DNA from: Atherinomorus stipes
Taxonomy: Eukaryota; Chordata; Actinopteri; Atheriniformes; Atherinidae
Length of the DNA stretch: 64,000 bases
NCBI GenBank assembly: GCA_023101725.1
Contig: JALJCO010003961.1
Span: 558,001-622,000, forward strand
Reading direction: 5' to 3'
The notes beneath the pieces are model-generated. The model was given only the letters and a program-made list of their open reading frames with translations. It had not been told where the DNA came from and searched no databases. Every line of letters begins with the position of its first letter. The stretch's first letter is position 1. Shown piece after piece: positions 24,067 to 34,777 of this stretch. The position numbers and the translations under genes are program-made.

Positions 24067-24072
24067 TTATTA

Positions 24073-25171
24073 GTGATAATGTGAAACATCAGCTCAAAGA
24101 TGTTTTAGATGATCCAATGGTAGCAGATGAAGTGCTCATAGCAAAAACAAATGAAGCAGCCAGCATAGAATGGGAGAGGCAACAAAAGTTTAGGAGGAGC
24201 AGTAAGGACTTGAAGGTGAGAGAAGTCAAGGCAGAAACACAGCCACCTCCAGAGGCAATGACTGGAGCAGTCAGGAAACAAGAGCGGCCATCATCCTCCA
24301 GTATGAAGACCAAAGTAATGGAAACTCAACCGTTAGCATCTAGCACTGAAGCTCAGCTCCTGGATGCAATCAGACAACTGAAAGGTGAGATGCAGGAAAT
24401 CAGAAAACTTGTCAATGACTCATCTGCACCTTCCTCCCAGCAGAGGCTAAACAGAAGACGTGGCTGCAAAAGCTGTCAGGAGAACGATAAAGGAGAAACG
24501 TGTGACCACTGCTTCAAATGTGGACAGAGTGGACACCTGTCACGTGGATGCAGAGCGGGAAGGAGATCATCTGAGAAGTCTGGAGGCATAGGTATGTCAG
24601 CCAGCACTGTAACATCAATAACAGCAGCAGGAGCAGACAAAAATGAGAGCCAGCCTACCGAAGGTATTTGCAAACTAATCACCGATAGCATACACTACTT
24701 AGAGACAGAAGTGCAAAAGAAAACCACAGGTACAGCATCCCAGGTGAATGAGGGCGTACACGTCAACCTCCTCTCCCCGATCCAAAAAGATCAACTGCTG
24801 AATCTGATTGGAAGAAAATGTATGATCACATGCCTGCTGGATGGAGTGGAAACCAGGGCACTGTGGGACACTGGCTCACAGGTCTGTCTCATGAGTGAAA
24901 AATGGAGGAAACAAAATATTCCCCATGCCAATGTCAGGAGCCTTGCTGAAATGATCGGGCTAGGAATATTGGAGGGTAGAGCAGTAAACAAGACACCGAT
25001 CCCTTTTGCGGGGTGGGTTGAAGTCCAGTTCAGGTTGCCCTCTTCCCATTCCACATCATTGGAACTCTTAGTACCTGTGCTGGTTGCTGAAGAAGATGGT
25101 GTGGGAGAAGAACCAATTATTGGGTTTAATGTGATCGAGCACCTGCTGAAAAACGGCATCGATCCCCCCCA
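24073..25171 (+). pseudogene. gag-pro: Gypsy gag C-terminal part (zinc knuckle) and protease
   Basis: It resumes after the L2. A basic, low-complexity linker leads to a Cys-rich block at about 24463-24550: CKSC, then CDHC, then a canonical CX2CX4HX4C knuckle (CFKCGQSGHLSRGC) for RNA packaging. The retropepsin motif ALWDTGSQVCLM lies at about 24855-24890 and IIGFNVIEHLL about 80 residues later, giving a single-domain protease that would cleave the polyprotein. The frame 24081-25235 runs out after a run of seven C (25164-25170), where the protein-like reading moves to another frame as far as about 25320. Confidence 0.85.
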
Positions 25172-26232
25172 GTTGTCACAGATGCTGTTAGTACAGCATT
25201 TTCTATGGAATGTAAGAAAGCAGAAATTTTCCTAAAGGTCATGAAAAATGTGAATGAGGCGGAAAGTAGCAGTGACACTGTGAAGGCAGGGGAGAGAACC
25301 CACCCTTATTCCAGCTGGTCAGACGAGGATGGTTAAGTGCGGTGTGAGAAAAAAACTGCTTGCAGATCAACAGGAAGTTCTGTTTGAGCCTGCCTCACCG
25401 TCACAGCTACCAGAGGGGTTAAAGGCTAAAGAGGGAATGGTGCAGTTGCAACGAGGTCCCTGGTCCCGCATCACAATTCCTGTCACCAATGACACCGCTC
25501 ATGACATCTGTGTACCCCCCAAAACTATTGTAGGGCAGACCCAAGCAGTTAAGACAGTGTATCCAGCACCGACAGAAACCCCACGACTAAATCAAGCAGA
25601 GATGGTCCCATGTAGTGGGGAAAGAGAGACTCCATCACTGTTGGGGAAGGAAGAGAACCAGGAAAAGAACAAAAGAACACAGGAGATAACAGATATGTGG
25701 GATCCTCCTGTCCCAGTCAGTCATCTGCCTCCAGCACAGCAGCACTTAGTAAAACAACTACTGCGAGAGGAGTGTGGAGCCTTCTCACGAGATGACTACG
25801 ATGTGGGAACTATCCCCTCACTGCAGCTCAAAATCCGCTTGAGTGACCCATCACCAGTGACAAAGACGTATGTTTCTATCCCTAAACCGCTGCATAATGA
25901 GGTAAAAGAATATTTGGAAGATCTGCTAAACCGGGGCTGGATAACAAAATCAAAGTCCTCCTATTCAAGCCCCATAGTTTGTGTGCGAAAGAAGGATGGC
26001 AGTCTCCGACTGTGCTGCGATTACAGGGAATTGAACAAAAAGTCTCTGCCAGATCGTCACCCAATTCCCCGCATACAGGACATGTTAAACAGCCTGATAG
26101 GAAGCTCCTGGTTTTCAGTCCTGGACCAGGGAAAGGCCTACCACCAGGGCTTCCTAGAAGAATCGAGCCGGCCACTCACTGCATTCATCACACCCTGGGG
26201 CCTGTATGAATGGGTGAGAATCCCCTTCGGGG
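25172..26232 (+). pseudogene. pol: Gypsy pol: protease-RT linker and RT N-terminal half
   Basis: The first 150 bp is open in a third frame (KKAEIFLKVMKNVNEAES). From 25329 a 322-codon frame carries the linker and RT: KEYLEDLLNRGWITKSKS, LRLCCDYRELNKKSLPD, and motif A FSVLDQGKAYHQGF with one catalytic Asp. It ends at 26297, but the gypsy-like reading is lost just after WVRIPFG at a run of four G (26229-26232). Another frame break lies at 25320-25330. The product would copy the RNA into DNA. Confidence 0.85.
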
Positions 26233-27651
26233 TTATCATCAGCACCTGCAGAGTTCCAGAGATCCATGGAGGAGTGTCTAGCCGAACTAAGGGATGAGGT
26301 ATGCTTACCATATCTAGATGACAACTTGGTTCACTCCAAAACATTTGAGGACCATCTGAATCACCTCAGAAGTGTTCTACAGTGTTACCAGAAACATGGA
26401 GTTAAGCTAACACCAAGGAAGTGTGACATCTTCAAAAACCAAGTGAGATTTCTAGGGAAGTTGGTTACAAGGGATGGGTATACAATGGACCCAGCAGACA
26501 TCGCACCAGTGCAAGCCCTAAGAGAGAGAGCTCCCTCTACAGTGGGGGAACTGAGGACAGTGCTGGGGTTCATCTCATACTATCGCAGTTATATTCCAAA
26601 TTTCTCCCGCATAGCAAAACCCCTCTATGACCTCCTCTCCTCTGATCCAGCTAAGACAAAGGTGTACAGACAAAAAAAACAGAGCAGGGGAAAACAAAAG
26701 CAGAACAGTGGAGGACAGTTACCCTCGTCTCAACCAGTCACATGGTCTACTGAACATCAGGCAGTGCTTTGTACGCTGTTGGACTTTCTGCTACAACCAC
26801 CTGTCCTGGGATATCCAGATTTTGAACAACCTTTTATCCTACACTGTGACGCCTCACAAGAAGGGCTTGGGGCAGTGCTTTACCAAAGGCAGCAGGGGAG
26901 GTTAACGGTGATAGCTTATGGATCCAGGACTCTTACAGCACCAGAAAAAAACTATCATATGCATTCAGGAAAACTGGAATTTCTGGCATTAAAATGGGCA
27001 ATATGTGAGAGGTTCAGAGATTATCTTTATCATGCCCCACAGTTTACAGCCTACACTGATAATAACCCTCTCACATATGTGCTCTCCACGGCCAAGTTGA
27101 ATGCAACCACTCATCGCTGGGTAGCCGAATTAGCTGATTTCCAGTTCACCATAAAGTACCGTCCAGGTCGAGCAAACGGAGATGCTGATGGCCTCTCACG
27201 CATGCCACTTAGCATGGAAGAATACATGCAGACCTGCACACAGACAGTCCACCCAGAAGTGATGAACAGTGTGACTGAAGCTGTAATAGCTCAGTCTCAA
27301 GAAGAAGGGCCTTGGTTGTGTCCAGCGACGATAACTAATTTGGACACACTAGAAAACACAGGGGTGTCATCGGTGAGCGGGATCTCTAAAGGAGCTCTAA
27401 GAGAGGCACAGAGGGATGACCCAGTGATTGGGGAAGTTTTGAAATGTCAAGCCACAGGCAGATGGAAAAAAAAAACAAACAAGACGGATGAAAACCCAGG
27501 GATATGGGCTCTGAAGAGACAAAAACACAGGCTATACATTAATGAAGATGGTTTACTCTACCGCAAGACAGCCAGCCGATCACAGCTCCTCCTACCAAAA
27601 AAATATCATCTCCTGGTGTATAGGGAACTTCACGAGGAAATGGGTCATCTT
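26233..27651 (+). pseudogene. pol: Gypsy pol: RT C-terminal half, RNase H, integrase start
   Basis: It is in the frame of the 500-codon ORF 26266-27768. The RT catalytic YLDD is at 26311-26322 (CLPYLDDNLVHS). VRFLGKLVTRDG and the thumb region follow. RNase H shows FILHCDASQEGLGAVLYQ (about 26833-26890), the YHMHSGKLEFLALKWA helix and YTDNNPLTYVL (about 27052). The tether TIKYRPGRANGDADGLSRMP leads to the integrase N-terminal zinc region (HEEMGHLGG). Reading is lost at five G (27652-27656), beyond which the ORF is out of frame for integrase. Confidence 0.9.
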
Positions 27652-27656
27652 GGGGG

Positions 27657-29140
27657 TAGAGCGAGTGTTACACTTGATCAGGGACCGCTTCTATTGGCCA
27701 CACATGCAGACAGATGTAGAGCATTATATTACCCATGTCTGCAGCTGTCTGAAGCGAAAGCGACCTAACAAACCAGCGAGAGCCCCACTCACCAACATCA
27801 TCACCACATATCCTTTCGAAATGGTTTCCATTGATTTTCTACATTTGGAAAAATCCAAGGGAGGATATGAGTACATACTGGTGATAATGGACCATTTCAC
27901 GCGGTTTGCCCAGGCTTACCCCTGCAGGAACAAAGCCGCCAGGACAGCAGCAGAAAAGATATTTGGAGACTTTGTATTGAAGTTTGGGTTTCCCACAAAA
28001 ATCCACCATGATCAAGGGAAAGAGTTTGAAAATAAACTGTTTTCTAGGTTGGAGGAGTACAGCGGGGTCATGGGGTCACGAACAACGCCATATCACCCGC
28101 AGGGAAACGGGCAAGTGGAAAGATTTAACAGGACGCTGTTGGCAATGTTAAGGAATTTACCTGAGACTCAGAAAGCAGACTGGAAATCGTCCCTTGCCAA
28201 AGTGATCCATGCCTATAACTGCACCCGCAGTGAGGCTACAGGCTACGCCCCGTATTTTCTCTTATTTGGTCGTCACCCACGGCTCCCCGTTGATCTCATG
28301 TTTGGGCTGCAGGCGAAAGACCAAAGTCCATCACAATGGGATTATGCAGAGAAGTGGAGGTTGAGAATGAGTGAGGCCTACCAGCTGGCATCCAGAACGG
28401 CCAATAAGGAGGCAGTGCGAGGAAAAACCCATTATGACAAAAAGATATATGGGGTTGACTTGAGTCCAGGGCGCAGAGTACTTGTCCGGAATCTGAATGA
28501 GAAAGGAGGACCCGGAAAACTGAGATCATACTGGGAGGATCGGGTGTACGTGGTGAATGAAAGGAAACATTCTGACAGCCCAGTATATGAAATCAGACCG
28601 GAAAGTGGGAAGGGACGCACCCGACTTATCCACAGGAATTTGTTGTTGCCATGTGACTTTCTCCCAGTTATGGGACCAGAGATACCTGTCAAGTCTCAAA
28701 CACAAAAGGAGAAGAAGGGAGCTCAAAGACACAATCAGCGGGATGAGAGTTCGGATGATGAGAACTCCTGGAGAGCCATTGTGAGTTCACAGCTTCCAGA
28801 TTGCAACAGAGACTCTGACCATCACACTGATAGTGAGCTCAGGGCAGAGGCACCGGAATTCCACCCAGACAGCGGAATAACCAGCAGTGATGGGACGGTA
28901 GAGGTACCCGGAACTGTACAACATCAGACTCTCAGTGAGGAACAGACAGAGCTGCTGGGAGATGATGTTCAGTCAGAGGATACGGGCGGTGAGGATGGGT
29001 CCGCTCAGTCGGCATCTAGTGACCAAGAAGATGGCCAGATGTCACCTCACAGGGAGAAAATGTATCCTTTCAGAACAAAGAAACCTAGATTGATATTTAC
29101 ATATCATAAATTAGGGCAGCCCGTTATGTCATGTGAATAG
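27657..29140 (+). pseudogene. pol: Gypsy pol: integrase core and C-terminal domain
   Basis: It lies in the 532-codon ORF 27542-29140. RVLHLIRDRFYWPHM leads to the zinc region HYITHVCSCLKRK, then the D,D-35-E core: VSIDFLHLEK (first Asp, about 27830), IHHDQGKEFENKLF (second Asp, about 28010) and NGQVERFNRTLL (Glu, about 28115). The C-terminal GPY/F-like part runs through GPGKLRSYWEDRVYVV and RTRLIHRNLLLPC. An acidic Ser-rich tail of about 150 residues follows. I see no chromodomain. The enzyme would join the cDNA ends to the host target. Confidence 0.9.
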
Positions 29141-29595
29141 CAGGAATAGGAAGTAACAAAAGTTCACATCACAGTTGCCTTTTGGTTAATACAGATGCAG
29201 TGATTTGTTCAGATAATTCAGTGTACAGCATATTTTGAGTTGACATGCCTGATTGCTACATACATGTTAGTTGCAGAATGCCATCGGAAATTCAGGTCAC
29301 TTCCTAGTTAAAGTAACTTACTCTCAGAGGGGATGCAGATATGCACGCTGCAGGCGTTGGATGTGGCGGATTGTCATCGTGCACAATGACAGCTGCTGCA
29401 ACAATGTGACATTAACTGGAGATACATGTCATGTTTTGGAACTGTTGACAGTATAGCATCTTTATATTCTCATGAACTCTGACTCCCACTAAGAAGCAAC
29501 CTGCTTAAGTGTAAAGCCTGTCAATACATGGAAAACTGCATATTTGATGGTATGACCTGATTAGCATAAGGGATGTCGGGACGACATTTTGTTTT
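29141..29595. other. Gypsy 3' untranslated region before the PPT
   Basis: 455 bp between the integrase stop and the polypurine tract. A 61-codon frame (29271-29456) has no envelope features, so I see no env gene. Confidence 0.6.
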
Positions 29596-29605
29596 GAGGG
29601 GAGAG
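29596..29605 (+). promoter_or_regulatory. Polypurine tract
   Basis: GAGGGGAGAG lies immediately before the 3' LTR, the usual position of the RNase H-resistant primer for plus-strand DNA. Confidence 0.8.
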
Positions 29606-30338
29606 TGTAAGAGTACAGAGGTTAGATACCAGCTACCCCCCTATTTTTTTGGTATTTTTATGTATTTCTATTGAATTTGTTCATTTCTGTAGTTGTATAT
29701 TTGCTCCATTCCTCTTACTCAGACTGAGGTTAATGAACATGATGCAATTGCCACGTTTCACCACAAGAGGGCGTGTCCTAGGCTGAGTACTCCTGCTTGC
29801 GCCCAGCCACAGCTGAAGTTCAGTGCTGTCGGCTGCAAGAAAGTATGGATGCTCACAGTATCTTGTCTGTGTGTTTACAGGTAAATGTTCATAAATGACA
29901 CGTGTGTATACATATGGTGAAAGTGAGAAAGAGTCCCCGTTAAGTGAAGAAATAGTCGGCCGTTAACCTTTTATGAATGAGCTTGACAAAAGTCTGATTA
30001 ATGTTGTAATGTTGGTAGCACATGTTAACAAGCAGCTAAGCTACAGCTAAGCTAACTTTTGTCTAACGTGTCGGGGCTACGGTGTAACTAAGTGTTTAAG
30101 TTTGAACTGTGTATACGCACTTGTACAAAGGGGAATTTTGTCATGAATAGAGATGAAAGTTGCCATATTCTATATATATATAAAAGAAACCGTGTTTGTT
30201 GTAAACAGCCACAGCTGAAGTTCAGTGCTGTCGGCTGCAAGAAAGTATGGATGCTCACAGTATCTTGTCTGTGTGTTTACAGCCGACTATAATAAACCCG
30301 CAAAACGTCACATTGGATCCTTATTCAAGTGTGCAACA
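29606..30338 (+). repeat. 3' LTR (733 bp)
   Basis: It matches the 5' LTR at a constant offset of 10815 bp, with the same internal 77-bp duplication (29804-29880 and 30206-30282), TATA run and AATAAA. Identity of LTRs is taken as a sign of recent insertion because both are made identical at integration. Confidence 0.95.
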
Positions 30339-30514
30339 CATGCTTCTGTGTACATCTTGAACGATTCTCACACGCTTTAAGTAAAAGCAGGACACACTTT
30401 TCAGCATTTTGGACCACATGATGTGTAGCTCAAATCTTAAAACTTCAGTAAAATTTGAGAGGGAGATTGTTCTTCTCACCTAACCAGCAACATGCTCTCT
30501 TTTATGGCGTAAGG

Positions 30515-31301
30515 CAGTGGTTCCCGATCTGTTTTCTCTGAGGATCCCCTTCGTGCAACAACCAAAAAGCCGTGGACCCGCTTTCCTTTGCGAGGTTCTT
30601 TCCACAAATGATGTATTCCGACTGTTTCCTTTCTTATCTTTCTGTAAAACCATGATGTCTCCCACCCTGTCCACTTTTAACGAATGAGTGTTCTGAGCTC
30701 AATGGCAAGCTACGAGTGTATGACATATGGAGTGGCTGGTAGAGAAGGTATATTCAATGAAGTATGGGGTCCAATCCTAGCCCAACTGCAGGATATGGAA
30801 TGAAATAACACTACCTACGTCTGTCTTACTTTCTGTTTAGTTCAAATGCTGGATGCAAATGCCCATCTGAACTCATAGGTCTTTGTTTTTTTTAAATAAA
30901 ATGTGTTATGTGTTGCAGGTCTGGCTTTGTTTGTACTTTTTTGCTGGACTGCATTTTTCCCTTCATGTATTTTTCGCTTTATTTCCTTGTTGATGATTGG
31001 AAAAACAAAACAGAAAAAAAAAAAAAGCAAGCAGAGAATAACCATGCGTTATGTTCTTGTTTCTGTGAATGTAATGGTGTAACAGTTATTTCCCTGTATC
31101 GGTTGGACAAAAACATCAAAAATATCAATAATAATAATAAAAAAAGAAAAAACATGATGAAACTAAACCAAAACTATAAAAATCTTAAAGTAAACCGTTC
31201 AACGCATCTCTGTGTGGACAAGACCTTAACTAGTCACACTGGCTCTAAACATTCAAAGCTTTTTGGGGACTCCCTTTGGGGCCCCAGGTTGGGAACCACT
31301 G
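30515..31301. mobile_element. hAT-like MITE (CAGTGGTTCCC ends)
   Basis: The left end CAGTGGTTCCCGATCTG pairs with the right end CAGGTTGGGAACCACTG. CAGTGGTTCCCAACCT is a widespread hAT terminus (family knowledge). Flanks GCGTAAGG and ATGTAAAG agree at 5 of 8 positions. The interior has no transposase frame. Confidence 0.7.
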
Positions 31302-32213
31302 ATGTAAAGGACTAAGCTGGTAATCACGAAAACAGGGGGAAAAAAGGGGTTTTATTTACACAAAAAAAGCAAAAATTTATACAAAAACTACGAAAGAACA
31401 AGCCCCTTAGAGGGGGTCATATGAACAAGTTGAACTATCACCCAAATGTAAGAGTAATCACAGAAAAGACTCAGCAGACAAATTATTCATAAATCAAGAA
31501 AATATCTAACGTTTTCAGAAAATTGACTAATGATGTTCCCCTTGGCAGGGCTGTACGTGGGCCAATCAAACTTCCTGTATCAAAGGACTCCTTCCACTCA
31601 CTGCTGCCCCCACATCGCTTACATGCTCTCAGGCTGCATATCAAAGAAGAGAGGATGAAGAAGATGAAAATTATCCATTATAAGGGGGAAAGTTACCAGA
31701 GGTTAGTATATAATGATGCAAAGGAAGTGTAAAAGTATTGTTTAAAACTAAGTGTCAGCTCAATGAAGAAAGCTTATTCATTCTAAACGTAAAGAAAAGT
31801 TTGACAATTACTGGAACAAAATGTCAAAAACAATAAAATAGAGTGTGTTTGTAAAGTCTTAGTGTGCAAGCACAGCTTTGATATTGAAGATATTTTTCCA
31901 GACAACCTTCTGACAAGAAATTGCTGCTAAAAACACTTTTAGACACAGATAAGCTCAGCCACGGGTGAAGGCTTCCTCAGTTTGGGTAAAACTCACAGGA
32001 TGACCCTCCCTGAGATTAAACTGCCACTTACATTCAGTTATTACTGAATAAACAGGTTTTTATAAGCCAGTCAGTACTGGTTAGAAAGTACAGTGAAGGT
32101 GCATGGCATGATTTAGCCAAGATGATCGTTAATAAAGTGTTGTCTGCTTCAGTGGAGCTAAATACAGGAGAAAAAAGCAGCGATATCCTGAGCTTGAATA
32201 CATTTTCTGGCAG
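31302..32213. other. Non-coding stretch, no gene seen
   Basis: A 69-codon plus-strand frame at 31523-31732 (HALRLHIKEERMKKMK) is unrecognised and without splice or start context. Confidence 0.5.
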
Positions 32214-32352
32214 ATGTGTGTTACGACCCCGGCTCGGCTAGGGAAGAGGGGGGTGCAACATTAAAACCACAGAGAGTAGAATGAGCTCAAAGTGGTTTAT
32301 TTTACACAGAAAAGACACAAACAAAATCAAAAGTAAATCTAAGCCAGCAAGG

Positions 32353-33168
32353 TTATCTAACACAATCAACACAATCCTCAATACGAGGCAAAGGGTATGA
32401 ATCAGTGGTTGTTACTGCATTAACTTTACGAAAGTCTGTTATAAAACGGGGTGAGCCATCTGGCTTCGTTTCCAGAAGGCATGGGGAACTCCAAGGACTT
32501 GAGCTAGGTTTTGCAAACCCATGTTGCAACATATACTCAGTCTCACTCTTCATCAAAGCTCTCTTCACAGGGTTTACCCGATAGGGATGCTGTTTAATTG
32601 GTTTGGCGCCCCCAACATCAATGTCATGCTTAATAGCAGTGGTTTGAGTGGGGATATCATTGAAAAGCATGGGAAAACCGTGTACTAACGACACAATGTC
32701 ATTCTTCTGGGCTTCTGTTAAATGGGAAAGCGCTGAAGGCAAAGTTTTTATCATGTCCGAGTTTGACAACCGAGGGGTCCGTTGAGCCGCCGATCGCATT
32801 ACCAAACCATCGCCTGCAGTGGGCTCGGGGCTGCTAGTAACGATAAGGGCCGAGCTACCCCTTGTTACAGGGATAGATGAATCTGTAACTGAGCGTGGAG
32901 AGGCAAGATCCTGGGAAAAATACGGCTTTAACATGTTAATGTGACAGACACGAGTTTTCCTTCGTCTTTCCGGGGTGCTGATCACATAGTCTGTCTCGCT
33001 TAAGCACACACGAACTTCATAGGGACCTGTAAACTTCGCAGTCAGTGAAGAGCCAGACACCGGTAACAGGGCCAGGACTTTATCACCAACCTGAAAACGA
33101 CGAGAAACAGTGGCGCGATCATAACAGCGTTTCATAGACCTCTGAGAACACTGAAGGAATTCTTTCAA
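32353..33168 (-). pseudogene. Gmr1-like pol fragment: integrase C-terminus then RT N-terminus
   Basis: A 271-codon frame. Residues about 22-55 (FQVGDKVLALLPV ... KFTGPYEV) form the GPY/F-type integrase C-terminal domain, followed by RVCHINMLKPYF. After a variable linker of about 100 residues comes the RT start: KHDIDVGGAKPIKQHPYRV, EYMLQHGFAKPSSSPWSSP, SPRFITDFRKVNAVT and DSYPLPRIEDCVD. It stops before RT motif A, so no catalytic Asp remains. An integrase domain directly upstream of RT in one frame is opposite to ordinary gypsy elements, such as the one at 18.8-30.3 kb. Confidence 0.85.
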
Positions 33169-33207
33169 AAGGTGATGGAATGACGACCTGTTTTACCACA
33201 TTCCAAT

Positions 33208-34015
33208 CTGAATCAGGAAGTACGACAGGACACCAGGGACAACTGAGGTTGGTTGCACTCCTGATCCGTGTTTTGATCCATTTCTGTTTGAAGGGACTGT
33301 TTCACTCACCGGGAAACCAGAGGACCTGCAGCAGGTGCGTATCCTACGTGACACTGGTGGATCACAATCAATAATCTTAGCCAATGCTTTACCATTCTCT
33401 GACAAGTCCTCCTGTGGTTATAGCGCCATCCTCCAAGGTGTGGAGATGGGCTACGCACCTAGGCCTGTTCATATGGTTTACTTGAACTCAAAACTGGTCT
33501 CTGGTATCTTTCCAATTGCAGTATGTCCAGCTTTACCAATTAAAGGCATTTCACTTCTGTTGGGAAACGACATAGCTGGTGGTAAGGTTACACCTGCCCT
33601 TGAAGTACTGGACATTCCCCAAAGTAGTAACCAGAAGGGTACAACTCCTGCCCAAACAGAACCAACATGTGTAGTCACTCGTGCCCAGGCACGTAAAAGA
33701 AATGTGAATGAGTCTTCTGGTTTTGATCTGTCTGACACTCTTTTTGTTCCACTTCTTGCAGAGGGAGCGGAACCGAAGGAAATGGCAGAGGCAAATGCAG
33801 CTCCTGACGTAAAAGCTCAGGATGAGCTGCCATCTTCTGCCTTCTCCCTTTCGGTTTCCCGTGCACAATTGAGTGCAGCACAGAAGGCGGACCCAACACT
33901 ACACAAGTGTTTTTCAGGTGTGGTAAGTGCTGACAAAGTTAATGCAGAGCTTATAGCCTTCTACATAGATGGTGGTGTTCTTATGCGTAGGATAGCCAGC
34001 CAATCACCTAGATGC
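33208..34015 (+). pseudogene. Gmr1-like protease fragment, inverted relative to pol
   Basis: In the frame 33335-34066 the retropepsin motif RILRDTGGSQSII sits at the start (catalytic Asp at about 33350), followed by the flap and HLLLG-like helix (ISLLLGNDIAGG). A hydrophilic linker follows, then LSAAQKADPTLHKCFSG and DGGVLMRRIA, which resemble the start of a retroelement integrase region. Protein-like sequence ends at about 34014. Upstream about 33208-33335 reads as the gag-protease junction in shifting frames. Confidence 0.75.
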
Positions 34016-34073
34016 AATCACACACAGAAATCTACATATATGTTCAACACCGGCCTGGGGCCGTAACAATGTG

Positions 34074-34777
34074 CCAGTCTGTAAAATCTCCACAGGGGCA
34101 AAAATTCAGGATGTCTTGCTGCCGCAGTAATTGGACAATAAAGTTGCCCTCCTCCTCCCGTTTCCTCTGGGAGATGTGATGTAATCTCAGCAGTATGCAA
34201 CATAGATGCAGAATGAACTCCAACATGGAAACAGGGTCGAACCTTAGTTGGTACATCTAAATTGTTAGAAAGCTTCCTTAATGGCAATCAAAAATAAACA
34301 TTGAAGGAAGCCAACAAGGCTGTAAAATGAACCATCAGCTGCAGTTTGATCCAGGAGTATTATTGTGTGGGTGGGTGTAAATCAGCCTTTACAACAGCAG
34401 CTGCAGTGCAGCTTGTCTCAGACTTTGCTTCCACTAGGTGCATTTAAAGGACAGGAACACCCTCCATGATGGCAGGGGGATGATGGTTTCTGGGTCAGAA
34501 ACGAGTGCACAGAAGTAAGCATGGGTAAGCGCAATGAAAAGCACCCAAGCTGCTCCATCTGTTTTATAACTCTGCTCAGAGAGCTAGCATTCACAACACC
34601 AGGAGCCTGAAACTAGCAGTAAATGTGTCACAATTATTTTTTATCATTGACATCTGAGCTTTAACAGTAGTGACACATCAATATGCCATGAAAAGGTCGA
34701 CAGGGAAGCTTCTGTTAATCTGATAAACATTTCTTTTTCATACATCATCCTCCAGACCCGTCCAAGCCCTCAGATTA
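34074..34777. other. Non-coding stretch, no gene seen
   Basis: Short frames only. Nothing recognised. Confidence 0.5.

Larger units (their letters stand above)
18791..30338 (+). mobile_element. Ty3/gypsy LTR retrotransposon, full length, carrying a nested L2
   Basis: The order is 5' LTR, primer binding site, gag, protease, RT, RNase H, integrase, polypurine tract, 3' LTR, which is the Ty3/gypsy order (integrase last). CATG repeats flank it at 18787-18790 and 30339-30342. The LTRs start TGT and end ACA, and are 733 bp each. Minus the L2 insertion and its duplicated 6 bp the element is about 7.97 kb. There is no envelope-like frame after integrase. The coding region carries at least five single-base frame breaks (about 20235-20240, 25164-25170, 25320-25330, 26229-26232, 27652-27656), so this copy cannot make its polyprotein as written. 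Confidence 0.95.
32219..34068 (-). mobile_element. Rearranged Gmr1-like LTR element with internal inversion
   Basis: ATGTG flanks it at 32214-32218 and 34069-34073. The left border reads TGTTACGACCCCGG and the right border CCTGGGGCCGTAACA, mirrored LTR-type ends. On the minus strand 33168-32353 carries an integrase C-terminal GPY/F-like segment followed by RT, the order described for Gmr1-like Ty3/gypsy elements of deuterostomes (Goodwin and Poulter). On the plus strand 33190-34015 carries protease, so that segment is inverted. Most of gag, integrase core, RT palm and RNase H are missing. In the minus orientation AATAAA (about 32305) lies near the LTR end. Confidence 0.75.

Noticed and set aside
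29271..29456. Possible env-like ORF after integrase
   Set aside because: Only 61 codons, with no signal peptide, transmembrane segment or glycosylation pattern.
33193..33405. Minus-strand ORF overlapping the inverted protease segment
   Set aside because: The opposite strand encodes the clear DTGGSQSII protease motif, so this is a shadow.
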